Shown: piece by piece, positions 10,240-22,636 of the stretch
Numbering within the stretch: the stretch's first letter is position 1
Layout of the letters: every line of letters starts with the position of its first letter
DNA from: Inonotus obliquus
Taxonomy: Eukaryota > Basidiomycota > Agaricomycetes > Hymenochaetales > Hymenochaetaceae
Length of the DNA stretch: 64,000 nt
Direction of reading: 5' to 3'
NCBI GenBank assembly: GCA_032164295.1
Contig: JAJHTX010000003.1
Span: forward strand, 1,736,001 to 1,800,000
Position numbers and translations under genes: made by a program
Notes under the pieces: generated by a model
Databases searched by the model: none
Told to the model about the DNA's origin: nothing
What the model saw: only the letters and a program-made list of their open reading frames with translations

Positions 10240-12545
10240 TAGAGCTAGTCAACGCAGGACCAACATTTGATGCCACCAAAGTTCTCCGCAGCGTAGAATA
10301 GGGAAACATCAAGATGACTTGAGTTGGATGTTCGCCAATGCCGTCTCCGGAGTCGATGATGGGAGTTGGCGAGAGATTCACCGCCGTTTGTGAACTACCC
10401 ATTTGCGGGTGCCTAATGATAATGGCAGCTAAGCGTGCGCACAGTGTCCTCAAGAGTCTCGCCCTTCTGCAGACGCCTGATCGGCATGAATCTGGAATGC
10501 CTCGCCTCCACATCTCTTCATAGCAGCATCAAACGATGCACTCGTGTGCGTCGATGGTTCGTAGAACGACGTACAAAGCACTATCCCTTTGAGGATATCC
10601 AGCGTGCCATTTCGCTCGACCTGAAGTCTCATCTCGTGTGCCAGACTGAACAGGTCGTGAATAGGCGTGGTCAGAATTGAGGATTCAGGTTGCGATTCAC
10701 CCCGCGAGATTCTGTGAGGTGAATCGTGAGGTGAATCGCGTGGTGAATTCTATTTTTCTACCGCGATTCACCAACGGTCCGACTCGGGCCTTGGTTCATT
10801 CTTGGCGGTCGATCCCATGAAAATCCGTCAATCCACACCAACATGAACAGTGCACACTGCACAAGTGGTAGTAATTTTCATTGCTGGTTCATGCACAAAT
10901 GAGTCTCTTCATATTCCGAAGTGTAGTAATTTTTTACAATTTTCATACATGGAAATTAGCGTAATAAGTAACGGAAACTTCGAACTTGTTGAATTTGAGT
11001 CAAGAGTATACAAGTGACGGAATAATTGAAGAGGGAACAACACAAAGAATTGAAGTGAATTGAAAGCATAGAAAAGTAACAAAAAAATTCAAAAGTGAGG
11101 TGGATCCCATGTGAATCGTGAGGGTGAATCGCGGTGAAGCACCTCCGGAGGCATTTCACCTGAAGATGCGATTCACCCCGAATCGCAGGGGTTCCGGGGT
11201 CCGTGATTCACTTGCACGAAAAAGTGAATCGCTCAAGTGAATCGCGACCTGAATCCTCAATTCTGACCACGCCTAGTGTCAGAATGAGTGAACTGCTTGA
11301 CAGATAAGGTGTGCTTGCGGTGGAGCGCTGGGCGGGGTGTGAGCGGAGAGAACACTCTAGGTGCAGACGCTATTGCGAGGGCATTCGGGCTTGCAGCAGA
11401 GGTCAAAGGACCAGCTCCCTGCAGTAGCGGAAGAACCACATCGGCCGGTTTCAATAGAGAGATAGATGGGCTCAGAAAAATTTTCGTTGGAGGAGCCGGT
11501 CGAGGACCACTAAAAGATCCTCGCCTATCGAGAGCGAGAGGACGGTTGACAGTTGCACTCGAGATGTCACAGCCTAACGGAGGAGAGAGCAGGTTCCCGT
11601 CAAGGAAAACGGTCTTGCCATGGACAATAACCCGATTTACGGAACCGCTTATCCTGGACTTATCAACAGGAAACCAGGCTGAGGATTTCCTTTCTGCGAT
11701 AATGGCCTGCCGGTTTACCACTGCCTCCACCTGGGTGTGAGATTGATCCGATAGACCGAATATTCTGGTCGGGTTATCGTGCAGGCGCTCTTGTATGGCC
11801 GACGAGGTAAGCTTGCCGTCTGATACAGCTGTGTCCTCAATACCAATAGAGGATGATGTAGGTTTTTGAGTTCCAAGGCTAGCTCTAAAGGCGGTGTTCC
11901 AACTGAGAAGGCGTCAATAACATCCGGATGCTCCCAGAGCTTCTCTTGGTACTCTCTAGATGGAAGACATTTCGCGCCACCAAAGTTCTCCAAGGCATAG
12001 AATAGGGAATACACAGAAAACATTGCAGGACACCTTCAACTGCTTCGCTTTACTCAAAGAAATGAGTAGGAGGTCCTCCTTACTACGGATGTCGGTGATG
12101 TGCACTGGACGGTTATTCAGGCTCACGAGGAGAAGGACGGAGGCGAGGTCTGATCCCTTTGCGTCAGTGACAATGGGTTTGTCTGTCAACCAAGATGCAA
12201 AATGCGAGGCGACCGCTGCGACCTGTTGAGACGGAGAATGTTCCCCGAATGAGTCTCGGAATGGAATGAATAACGATTTCATTTCCACCTGGTTCCATCA
12301 TCAAGGGACTGGGCATTGCTGATGGAGGCAGCCGCACTGAATGCGTAGTTGCAGTACGCTGCGTTCGAGGCTTTCGCTTTCGCAGCATGAATCGCATTCG
12401 CATCAGTGATGCATCTCGCGACCTGGAGAAAGGCAAGCATCGCCCGGAAGTTTTGACTGTAGTAGTATGTTAACCTCAGTCGTGATAGTACACGACTGAG
12501 GAGAGTAGCAGCTGCGCATGTGAAGATATACGCAGTCAGCCGCAA
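10240..12545 (-). pseudogene. URA2: Rearranged URA2 (CAD-type) fragment: DHO-like, linker and ATC pieces
   Basis: Fragment of the multifunctional pyrimidine enzyme (carbamoyl-phosphate synthetase, dihydroorotase-like domain, aspartate transcarbamylase). On the minus strand: DHO-like domain from about 12,450 (HAAKAKASNAAYCNYAFSA, then HFASWLTDKPIVTDAKGSD and RPVHITDIRSKEDLLLISLS), its end and linker to about 11,285 (RVIVHGKTVFLDGNLLSP, HTLSVKQFTHSD), then after a 610 bp MITE the ATC domain ([37 protein letters not shown], the phosphate-binding loop with R changed to H; RHPQMGSSQTA). At about 10,315 the ATC frame joins a second small DHO piece (SLFYAAENFGGIKCW). Frameshifts and stops are present. 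The intact essential gene must lie elsewhere. Confidence 0.85.
10664..11273. mobile_element. MITE-3, 610 bp, TA target duplication, inserted in URA2 fragment
   Basis: Terminal inverted repeats of 37 bp with one mismatch begin GGCGTGGTCAGAATTGAGG; TA is duplicated on both sides (10,662-10,663 and 11,274-11,275). Removing the element rejoins the linker (KQFTHSD) to the ATC start ([11 protein letters not shown]). Both subterminal zones carry many copies of GCGATTCACC or its complement, possible transposase-binding sites. No coding frame; Tc1/mariner-like by its TA target only. Confidence 0.9.
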
Positions 12546-13494
12546 TAGGGAACCGGTCTAAGAATAGGAAAAGGAAATATGTTATGTAATCGTATAATGA
12601 TGAATCCATAAAGTCCAAAGACAAAGGGAAGTAACAAGGGCGTTCGTCGTACACAATGCAATCCATCAACAGGAAGGATAAGCAACAGATTCAGGTTGTA
12701 CGCGAGAGGGTGAAAGCCGCAGACTTTGGTCCGAAAGGGAAGAAAAAAGACCGATGAAATTTGAGATAAGGCACTTAGGCACGTAAGTTGTCATTTCAGC
12801 AATTGATGAAGAAGTAAAGCTATGGTCAAAATGACGATGGTTGTCTGCTTGAAGATACATTATATTTGATGCAAATTCGTGCAAGAAATAACATGATGGT
12901 TGTGGGGTCAATGGTGAGCCGAGAACAAGGTTCTAATAAGTACAGCCCAAAAGGAATCGCAAGCAGAGGACAACTCAAACTGTGGTACCTGGCACCCCTG
13001 TATTTGGAAGGAGGATTAGTATGCCTTCTCGGGTAAGTAGGCAAGCTGCCGTGGTTGCTTACACTGCCGTACAAGGCATCCTGGACGGGGAAATGCATAG
13101 TGGGTTACTTGTGTTAGAAGAAAAACAATTCTCCGGGTCTGAACTTCAAAATTGCGGTCTCAACAGAGTTGTCGAGACGACGCTCAGCACTGCAGTTGCC
13201 ATGACTCTCGTTCTTTCGAATCTTCACACCGATACCGTGACACTGGCAATTGTGGAGCGGAGGAAGAAAGGGAACCCCGCCTTCTTTCTCGTTGCTCCTT
13301 CTCATACAGCGACAAAGAGGAAGAAGGAGAGATACGCACGGATTTCAAGCCAGTCTTGAGATTTAGGAGCGAATGAAGAAACCACTTTTGAATCGATTGT
13401 ACATATACATGCCTGGGTCTAACATTCTGCAAACACGGATTCAAGTAAGTAAAAATCATCAATCACTTCGTATCTAACCAAGCAGCAGCTGCAG
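12546..13494. other. Spacer between URA2 fragment and transporter D
   Basis: 12,546-12,965 holds nothing I recognise. 12,970-13,039 matches the sequence around the transposon cluster upstream of B (TATTTGGAAGGAG, GCCTTCTCGGGTAAGTAGG) and serves as the empty site for the 3008-4653 element. 13,038-13,494 is the repeated 3' flank shared with copy B. Confidence 0.6.
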
Positions 13495-16036
13495 TCAAGT
13501 CATATACCTATACCCACTCCAATTGTCTCCTTTGTCCCTCTTCGCATCTTCCACTGTTTCATAGATCCCATTACGCACATCACCTTCACTGACACCAGTA
13601 ATAGGATTGCCTATGACTTCGTCTCTTTCTCCACGATCCCGCCTCCTGTTCTCGGCACGTAGGAGGAAGTGCATTACTATTGATCCAACCAGACCGATTA
13701 GGATGAAGATGAGTGTTATTGCATGTCCGAGTGTATACCAGGGTTTGTCGCGAGAGCGATACTACAGAATTTTCCGTTAGCAGAAAAGCAGTAAGAAAAG
13801 CACAAAAGGAGTTGAATCTGACTATGTTGGAGCTGAAAGCTCCCATGATGCTTCCTCTTTGCGTTGCGATTAGTACAAATTCTAGTAAGCGGTGAGAGGA
13901 CCAACAAGCCTAGCATTGTTGCTGTCGAAACGCTTCGCTTGGTTGAACCCTCGAAATTATTGGACATCCAGGCACTATATTGAGACGAATGTCGGAGAAC
14001 TGTGAGTTACACCGGAGCAAGAGTGAACACTAACTTTGAGTTTGCTAGATAGTAAAGGTCAATAGGGGGGTCAAACGACAGCGAGTTTGTCCACTGGCAT
14101 GCGTACTCACGAAGGGCGGGGAAAATTCCACTATGAGATAATAGTTATTTCAAGTTAAGCACCAACAAGTGCGATTTGTTACGAATCTCACATAGCTGCT
14201 ACGAATGCTGCGAAGTACGACAGGGCCACATTCCTAGAGAGTAGGAGAATAATATATCCTGTTGCAGCTGACAATTAAGAGTGACTCTGAGTGAGTTCGT
14301 GGATAGAATGCCAAGCAACTCACCGACTACGGATAGAGCACTGCCAAATCAAGGAGCGTGAGTAAGCTCAAGCGTGAATCGCCGAAATAGCTCACATGCT
14401 AAACAGTCCGCGGTTTCTCATGCGATCGGCTAGATAGCCTATCCAACATGCAAATATGGTTGCAACAGTGTATACGGGTACGGCAAGTAGATTTGCCGTA
14501 GTTGCAGCGAAACCTTAAAGATAGGAAAGAAGTGAGATAAAAGAATAAACAGAGAAAACGGCGGGTTCTCGCCTAATTCGGAGATAATACTAGGGAGGAA
14601 CAGGGAGAAGGCGTGAAGCGGTCCAGCAGTGCCTGTGAGTGACACAAATCAAACTCCTCGTCGGTCTAGTCAGCGAGACCTTACTCGAACATCCCACGTA
14701 CCTATCTTGACGATCGCACCCACCCAAGTCTTCCAGTCTGTAATTCCTTTCCATACATCGCGCCTCTTCAGCCGTTCTCCTCCAGCAGAGAACTGGTCGT
14801 CTGCCTGTAACCGACGAACAACATATTCACGTTCCTCCTTTGATAGGAAACGTGCAGTGCTAGGGAAGTCTTGGATGAAGTAGTAGGAAGAGATCGCGAC
14901 AAGGATAGTCATAAGGCCCTCAATGATGAATATCCAAGTCCTGTGTACATATATCGAAGATTGGTCGAGTTTGCGTTCCGGTAAGTAAATTGGGTCGCTT
15001 ACCAGGCAGGCTTTCCACCGATGCCGTCCATGTTTGAAATTGCCGCCTGCCATGCAAAAGGGTGAGAATAGAACAAACTCGCATCCAGCAGTAGAAGGGA
15101 ATGTAAATGGCAGAGACTCACGGCCAGGAGACCGCCGAAAGCACCTGCAATGGTGACGGATGTACTGAATACTGCGAGTCGGATACCGAGTTCATTCCGC
15201 TTGTACCAACTGGTTAAAAGTTTATTAGATTGCTGGTCCGCCAGCCTGCACAATATCGCACCAAGAGAAGTAGAACATCGATCCGACGTAGAATCCGGAT
15301 TCAAACACTCCGAGCAGAAATCGTGTTGCTTTGGTACTTGTCAGGAATAATGCGAGTAAGGATAAACTAAAGAACTAACCGAGTAGACCGCCAAAGTTGC
15401 GAACTAGACCTTGGCCGACCTTTGGCGTGTCAAGGAGACTGAGTTCGGCTTATTGACTAGAGTTTTGACCATGTGCTCACCATTGCTGTAGCCCACAAAA
15501 GCATGATTGTTGACAGCCAAATAGATGGGGTTAGTCGTCTCATGCATATATTCGCGGGCATCTAAAAGTATTGATTACTTGAACGACCCTAGGATAAAAG
15601 GTCGTACCTCGAGAAGAGCATAAGGCACGAAAAACAGAGAAAGGCAGAGCAGATACTGAGTGTCCGTCATATTCAAGTCCTCTTCCAACCCGTATAACTA
15701 TTGTTCGTACGTTAGTATTAGCATCCTGGGCACTGCGCAGTGCGGAAAGAATGGAATGCATACCCGAGCACTACCGATGCTTGTGCGGTCAAGGAAAGAA
15801 AGCAGGTGAAGTAAGCACAGCCAAGGCACCAACATGAAGTCAAGCTGGCGCAGGAGTTTCTTCTCGTCAATGACGCTGACGGATGCTTGCTCTTCGGCAC
15901 CACCGCTCTGTAAGCTCCTTGCGTCCGTGACGGTCTTGAGAGCAGCCGGCTTGACTTCTTCAAGCTCTATCTCGGTGCATGGCTTGTCTGCATCCCCCTT
16001 CATGTCGCGTTTCGTGAGCACTCGATCTCCTGGCAT
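13495..16036 (-). CDS. MFS transporter copy D, ACS/Dal5-like
   Basis: Starts at 16036 (MPGDRVLTKRD), stops at 13495. Same exon order as copy B, its nearest paralog: FLDRTSIGSAR in TM1, LYGLEEDLNMTDTQYLL, MPANICMRRLTPSIWL, VGQGLVRNFGGLLG, GVFESGFYVGS, WYKRNELGIRLA, FLSKEEREYVVRRLQADDQF, GFAATTANLLAVPVYTV and the conserved C-tail. No frameshift was found in the exons checked. The exon 3 acceptor gives MPAN, where B and E have VPA. The intron after ISEL has a GC donor. Predicted permease of unknown substrate. Confidence 0.85.
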
Positions 16037-16064
16037 ATAGAGGGCGGGGAATGGAAAGAGGACG

Positions 16065-16884
16065 CACCTGTAGGCTATTTATACGGCTCAACTGACGCCC
16101 AATATTCGCATCGAGGTTGATACTGGAGAAGCTCTTTACACCATCTTTGCCAAACATGTCTTGATATCTCCTAGTCGTCTGTTCCCATTCTTCGACTGAG
16201 TGTATCACCCGGTTAATCCTCTGATCCTATCACTACCTATACAGTAGACAGAAATAGTACCATGTATGTCTTGGCAAGGATATGTATCATCCAAGAACAA
16301 CGGAGGACGGGCCCTCAACCTGATTTGATATTGCGAAGCTTCAAGAAGCAAGAAGCACATATAAAGTCGGAGCGGTGACTACCTATGGCTTTGTGCCGTT
16401 ATCTGAGCGATATAGCAGCAACTCAGGAGAGGACGGAGAACGAGTCGAAAGGGAGTAAATTATGTTAGAATTTGACTGGTGCTGGGAGCGCTGGACGTAC
16501 TAGCATAGTGTCTAGATGCCATGTCCTAAGTTGCCATATCCTTCGACTCGGACCGCTCGAAACTTCACACGGTGACCGATACGCTGCGGATGTGAGGAAA
16601 GAAAGGAAGCTCCGCCTTCTTTTTCGTTGCTCCTTTTCATACGGAGACAAACTGGAAGAGATACGTAGGGATTGCAAGCCAGTCTTGATATTTAGGTGTG
16701 AATGAAGCAATGCTGGGTCTGACATTCTGCAAGCACGTATTCAAGCAAAAAATCATCAATCCTTTCGCATTGTACCAACACGCCGTAGCAATCAAATCAA
16801 GTCATATACCTATACCCACTCCAATTGTCTCCTTTGTCCGTCTTCGCATCTTCCACAGTCTCATAGATTCCGTTACGTACATTC
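16065..16884. repeat. D-E junction block, identical to the E-F junction
   Basis: About 820 bp covering the leader of D, the spacer and the last part of copy E. It reads base for base like 19,383-20,202 (offset 3,318) by eye, while the flanking coding sequence differs clearly. Confidence 0.85.
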
Positions 16885-19354
16885 TCTCCACTGACTTCAG
16901 TTGTCGGACCGCCTATTATTTCATCCCTTTCTCCGCGATCCCGCCTCCTGTTCTCGGCACGTAGGAGGAAGCGGAATAATATTGATCCAACTAGACCGAT
17001 GAGGATGAAGATGAGTGTTATTGCATGTCCGAGTCTATACCAGGGTTTGTCGTGAGAGCGGTACTACAGAGGTTTCCGTCAGCAGAAGGAAAAGCAGGAG
17101 AAGAGTTCAGTCTGACTGTGTTGGCGGTGAGGACTGCAACGAGGTTTCCGCTTTACGACGATGAGGTTAGTGAGAACCCTAGGATTAGGTGAGAGGACCA
17201 ACCAGCCAACGATTATAGCCATCGAAGCGCCTCGCTTGGTAGAACCCTCGAGGTTATTGGACACCCAGGCGCTATATTGAGGTGAATGTTAGAACATTAT
17301 AAGGCACACTGGAACGAGGTCAAAATACTAACGTTAGATTTGCTAGATAGCAAAGGTCAATAGCTATCAAAGTATGAGCGAGTATATTCAAGCGTACTCA
17401 CGGACACTAGGGAAAATTCCACTACGGAATAAAAGGCCATTTCAAGTTAAGCATTAGTATGTGTGATTTGTTACGAATCTCACATAGCTGCTACGAATGC
17501 CGCGAAATATGATAGGGCCACATTCCTAGAGAGTAGGAGAATAATGTATCCTATTGCAGCTGACGATTACGGGTGAGTTCCTTCCTGGATAGGAAACCAT
17601 GCAACTGCGCGAGTAACTCACTGACAACAGGTAGAGCACTGACAAGTCGAGGAATATGTGTAAGTTGAACTATTATTTTGTCGCTGAAATAGCTCACATG
17701 CAGAACCATCCACGGTTTCCCATGCGATCGGCCAGATAGCCTATCCAACATGCAAATATGGTTGCAACAGTGTATACGGGTACAGTAAGTAGATTTGCCG
17801 GGGTCGCAGCGAAGCCTAAAAATTAGGAGAGAGGTGAGATAGAAAGAAAAACTTGAGGAAAAGGCGGGTTTCTCACCTAATTCGGAGATAATACTAGGGA
17901 GGAACAGGGAGAAGGCGTAAAGCGGCACAGAAGCGCCTGTGTGAGTGACAGAAAACAAATTCCTCGTCGGTCTAGTCAGAGAGACCTTACTCGAACATCC
18001 CACGTACCTATCGAGAGTGTCGCACCTACCCAAGTCTTCCAGTCTGTAATTCCTTTCCATACATCGCGCCACTTAAGCCGTTCTCCTCCAGCAGAGAACT
18101 GATCATCTGCCTGTAACCGACGAACAACATATTCACGTTCCTCCTTTGATAGGAAACGTGCGGTGCTAGGGAAGTCTTGGATGAAGTAGTAGGAAGAGAT
18201 CGCGACAAGGATAGTCATAAGGCCCTCAATGATGAATATCCAGGCCCTGTGTACATGTCACGAAAATCAGTCAGGTTTGCGTTTCGGTAAGTGGTTCGGG
18301 TCGCTCACCAGGCAGGCTTTCCACCGATGCCGTCCATGTTTGAGATCGCCGCCTGCCATGCAAAAGAACGAGAATAGAACAAACTCGCATTCAGCAGTAG
18401 AAGGGAATGAAAATGGCAGAGACTCACGGCGAGGAGACCGCCGAAAGCACCTGCAGAGGCGACGGCTGAATAGAAGGCTGCGAGTCGGATACCAAGCTCA
18501 TTCCGCTTGTACCAACTGTATAGGAGTTTGTCAGGTTGTTAGCCCACCGGCCTGCATGATACCGCACCAAGAGAAGTAGAATATCGATCCGACGTAGAAT
18601 CCGGCTTCAAACACTCCGAGCAGCAATCGTGTTGCTTTGGCACTTGTCAGGAACAATGCGAGATAGAATAAAGTAAAGAAAGAATTAACCGAGTAAGCCG
18701 CCGAAGTTGTGAACCAGACCTTGGGCGACCTTGGGCGTGTCAAGGAGATTGAGTTCTGCGTATAAGAGTTTTTGATCATGTACTCACCATTGCTATACCC
18801 CACAGAAGCATGATTGTTGACAGCCAAATAGATGGGGTTAGTCGTTTTAGGCATACAATCGCGGGCACCTGAAAGTATTGAGTGTTGGGTAAAATAGAAC
18901 AAACGAGGAGAAAAGGTCGTACCTCGAGAAGAGCATAAGGCACGAACAACAGAGAAAGGCAGAGCAGATACTGAGTATCCGTCATATTCAGGTCCTCTTC
19001 CATCCCGTATAGCTATTGTTCGTACGTTAGTATAGTTTAGCATCCTGGGTACTGCGGAAAGAATGGAATGCATACCCGAGCACTACCGATGCTTGTGCGG
19101 TCAAGGAAGGATAGCAGGAGAAGCAAGCCCAACCAAGGCATCAACGTGAAGTCGAGCCGACGTAGGAGTTTCTTCTCGTCAATGACGCTGACGGATGCTT
19201 GCTCTTCGGCACCACCGCTCTGTAAGTTCCTCGCGTCCGAGTCGGTCTTGAGCCTGAGAGCAACCGGCTCGACTTCTTCAAGCTCTATCACGGTGCCTGA
19301 CTTGTCTGCATCCCCTTCAATGTCGCGTTTCATGAGCACTTGATCAGCCGGCAT
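16797..19354 (-). CDS. MFS transporter copy E, ACS/Dal5-like
   Basis: Starts at 19354 (MPADQVLMKRD), stops at 16797. The exons checked are open: FLDRTSIGSAR, LYGMEEDLNMTDTQYLL, VPAIVCLKRLTPSIWL, VAQGLVHNFGGLLG, GVFEAGFYVGS, WYKRNELGIRLA, FLSKEEREYVVRRLQADDQF, GIFPSV, and a C-tail ending SGYRYMT. The intron after ISEL keeps a standard GT donor (GTGAGA), unlike B, C, D and F. Predicted membrane symporter; the substrate may differ from its neighbours, since the TM exons differ while the ends are shared. Confidence 0.85.
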
Positions 19355-19382
19355 AGAGAGGGCGGCGAATGGAAAGGAGACG

Positions 19383-20202
19383 CACCTGTAGGCTATTTAT
19401 ACGGCTCAACTGACGCCCAATATTCGCATCGAGGTTGATACTGGAGAAGCTCTTTACACCATCTTTGCCAAACATGTCTTGATATCTCCTAGTCGTCTGT
19501 TCCCATTCTTCGACTGAGTGTATCACCCGGTTAATCCTCTGATCCTATCACTACCTATACAGTAGACAGAAATAGTACCATGTATGTCTTGGCAAGGATA
19601 TGTATCATCCAAGAACAACGGAGGACGGGCCCTCAACCTGATTTGATATTGCGAAGCTTCAAGAAGCAAGAAGCACATATAAAGTCGGAGCGGTGACTAC
19701 CTATGGCTTTGTGCCGTTATCTGAGCGATATAGCAGCAACTCAGGAGAGGACGGAGAACGAGTCGAAAGGGAGTAAATTATGTTAGAATTTGACTGGTGC
19801 TGGGAGCGCTGGACGTACTAGCATAGTGTCTAGATGCCATGTCCTAAGTTGCCATATCCTTCGACTCGGACCGCTCGAAACTTCACACGGTGACCGATAC
19901 GCTGCGGATGTGAGGAAAGAAAGGAAGCTCCGCCTTCTTTTTCGTTGCTCCTTTTCATACGGAGACAAACTGGAAGAGATACGTAGGGATTGCAAGCCAG
20001 TCTTGATATTTAGGTGTGAATGAAGCAATGCTGGGTCTGACATTCTGCAAGCACGTATTCAAGCAAAAAATCATCAATCCTTTCGCATTGTACCAACACG
20101 CCGTAGCAATCAAATCAAGTCATATACCTATACCCACTCCAATTGTCTCCTTTGTCCGTCTTCGCATCTTCCACAGTCTCATAGATTCCGTTACGTACAT
20201 TC
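19383..20202. repeat. E-F junction block, identical to the D-E junction
   Basis: Second copy of the 820 bp block described at 16,065. It contains the leader of E, the spacer and the 3' end of F. Identity ends sharply inside the last exon of F (GTACATTC then CCTCC rather than TCTCC). Confidence 0.85.
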
Positions 20203-22636
20203 CCTCCACTGACATCGGTTATCGGACCGCCTATAATTTCATCCCTTTCTCCATGATCCCGTCTCCGGTTCTCGGAACGCAGGAGAAGGTGGTAAGCTGT
20301 CGACCCGACTAGACCGATGAGGATGAATATGAGTGTTATTCCATGTCCGAGTGTATACCAGGGCGTGTCGCGAGCGCGATACTACAGAGGCCCCGTTAGC
20401 ATAAGGCAAAGACGTTGAGAAATCAAGATAAGTCTGACTGTGTTGGCGGTGAAGGCTCCTGTTAGTGTTCCGCTTCGTGATAGATGTTAGTGAATATTCT
20501 ATTCTTGTGAGACGAATGGGCCTACCAGCCAATCGTTATTGCCATCGAAACGCTTCGCTTGTAGGAACCCTCGATATTGTTTGAGACCCAGGCGCTGGAT
20601 TGCGACAAATGTCAGAGCATTGCGGAATATGTTAGAGAGGTGTCAAACACTAACACCGCATTAGCTGAATAAATAACAAAGAGCAGGAGGCGTCAAAAGA
20701 CGAAGAGTTGTACTTGGCAAGGTGTACTCACGAATGGCGGGGAAAATGCCACTATGGAATGAAAGTCATTTTAAGTAAAGTCTTCGACAGTCCGGAGAGA
20801 AACGAAGCTTACCTCGCCGCTACGAACGTCGCGAAGTATGAAAGGGCAGAGTTCCTGGAGAAGAGGAGGATGATATATCCTATCCCAGCTTACGAATATA
20901 AGGAGTGAGCATGTATACCGGCTTTCAAATGTACACATAAGAAGCTTACTGATAATGGATGATCCTCTGGTACAAAGTATTAGATGATAGATGAATTTAA
21001 CCCCGGAAAAAACTCACATAGAGATGTATCCACGATTTCCCACCCGATCGGCAAAGAAGCCTGCGAAGCATGCAAATATGCTTGCTACGATATATACAGG
21101 CACGGTAAGCAGATTCGCTGGGGTCGCAGCGAAGCCTTTAAAACAAGAAATAAGTAAGATAAGAGAGATTATCTCGAGCAAACGGGACCCTCGCCTAATT
21201 CGGAGATGATACTTGGAAGAAACAAAGAGAAGGCGTAAAGCGGACCATTTGCGCCTGAACCCGCCCATACGTGATATCTGTTAGTTTGTTCTTAAGCATG
21301 GATGGGCGGGTTTGGACGCACCGATAGTGACGGTGGCACCCAACCATGTTTTCCAATCTGTGATTCCTTTCCATACATCGCACCATCTGAGTCCTTCCCC
21401 CGCGGCAGAGAATTTATCATCTGCCTGTAATCGACGGACAACATATTCTCGTTCCTCCTTTGATAGAAAGCGTGCGGTGCCGGGGAAGTCTTGGATGAAG
21501 TAGAAGGAAGCGATTGCGACGAGGACAGTCATAAGGCCCTCAATGATGAATATCCAGGCCCTGAGCATGTTTCAGCTAACTGACATCATACTCCAAGTCA
21601 AACGAGACTTGCTTACCATGCAGGCTTGCCACCAATGCCGTCCATGTTTGAAATTGCCGCCTTACGCACGAACGGTGAGATATCAATCAAAATTAGAACC
21701 AATAGAAACTAACAGCCAGGAGGCCGCCGAAAGCGCCTGCAGACGTGACGGCGGAGTTAAATACCGCAAGACGTATCCCGAGTTCTTTGCGTTTGTACCA
21801 ACTACGGATATCGCCATCAGATACTGCATCGCCGCCTACAGCATGTGTATAAGACGCACCAAGAGAAGTAGAATGCCGATCCAACATAGAATCCGGATTC
21901 GAACAGGCCGAGTAGCAATCGCGTCGCTTGGGTACCCATCAGTGATCATGCAGGAATTGAGATAATCGATAACAACCAAGTAGACCACCAAAGTTGAGAA
22001 CTAGGCCTTGAGCGATCTTGGGTTTATCAAAGCCGTCAGTCTTTGCCTCTATGAGCTGGAAATTTGATGAGGGGTTCGTACCATTACTGCACCCCATAGA
22101 AGCATGATTGTCGGTAGCCATATTGAAGGTGTCAGTCGTTTCAGACACATGTTTGCAGGTGTCTATAAATACCATGCATCAGACAGACCGCAACGAGTGA
22201 GACTAGGATGCTTTACCTCGAAAAGAGAATAGGTCACGAAAAACAGAGAAAGGCAGAGTAGGTACTGAGTGTCCGTGATATGCAAGTCTTCTTCCATCCC
22301 GTATAACTAATGGTTGTCTGTTAAGGTGGCTCATCGTTGAGGGAACGGAGTACATACTCGGGCGTTACCAATGCCTGCACGGTCAAGGAAACAGAGCAAG
22401 TAAAGTAGTCCTAGCCAGGGCATCAAAGTAAAGTCAAGCCGGCGTAGGAGCTTCTTCTCGTCAATGGCGCCAACGGGTACTTGCTCTTCGACATCAACAC
22501 TACCGTCGCTTGCGTCTGGGTCGGCCTTGCAAGTGGCTAGCTCCACTTCTTCGAGCTCAATCTCGACGATTGGCTTGTCTGCCTCTCCTTCATTGTCTTG
22601 TTTCTTCGTCACGACAGATACCTGATGTTCTTGCAT
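20115..22636 (-). CDS. MFS transporter copy F, ACS/Dal5-like
   Basis: Starts at 22636 (MQEHQVSVVTKK), stops at 20115. Exon 1 is 22358-22636 (93 residues) with TM1 motif FLDRAGIGNAR; exon 2 is 22217-22306 (LYGMEEDLHITDTQYLL). Later exons include IAQGLVLNFGGLLG, GLFESGFYVGS, WYKRKELGIRLA, FLSKEEREYVVRRLQADDKF, GFAATPANLLTVPVYIV and GIFPAI. It is the most diverged intact copy and the nearest to ATP1, and pseudogene C derives from this subtype. GC donor in the intron after ISEL. Predicted permease. Confidence 0.85.

Noticed and set aside
11288..11740. 150-codon plus-strand open frame
   Set aside because: It is antisense to the URA2 linker and DHO end, whose minus-strand protein is recognisable.
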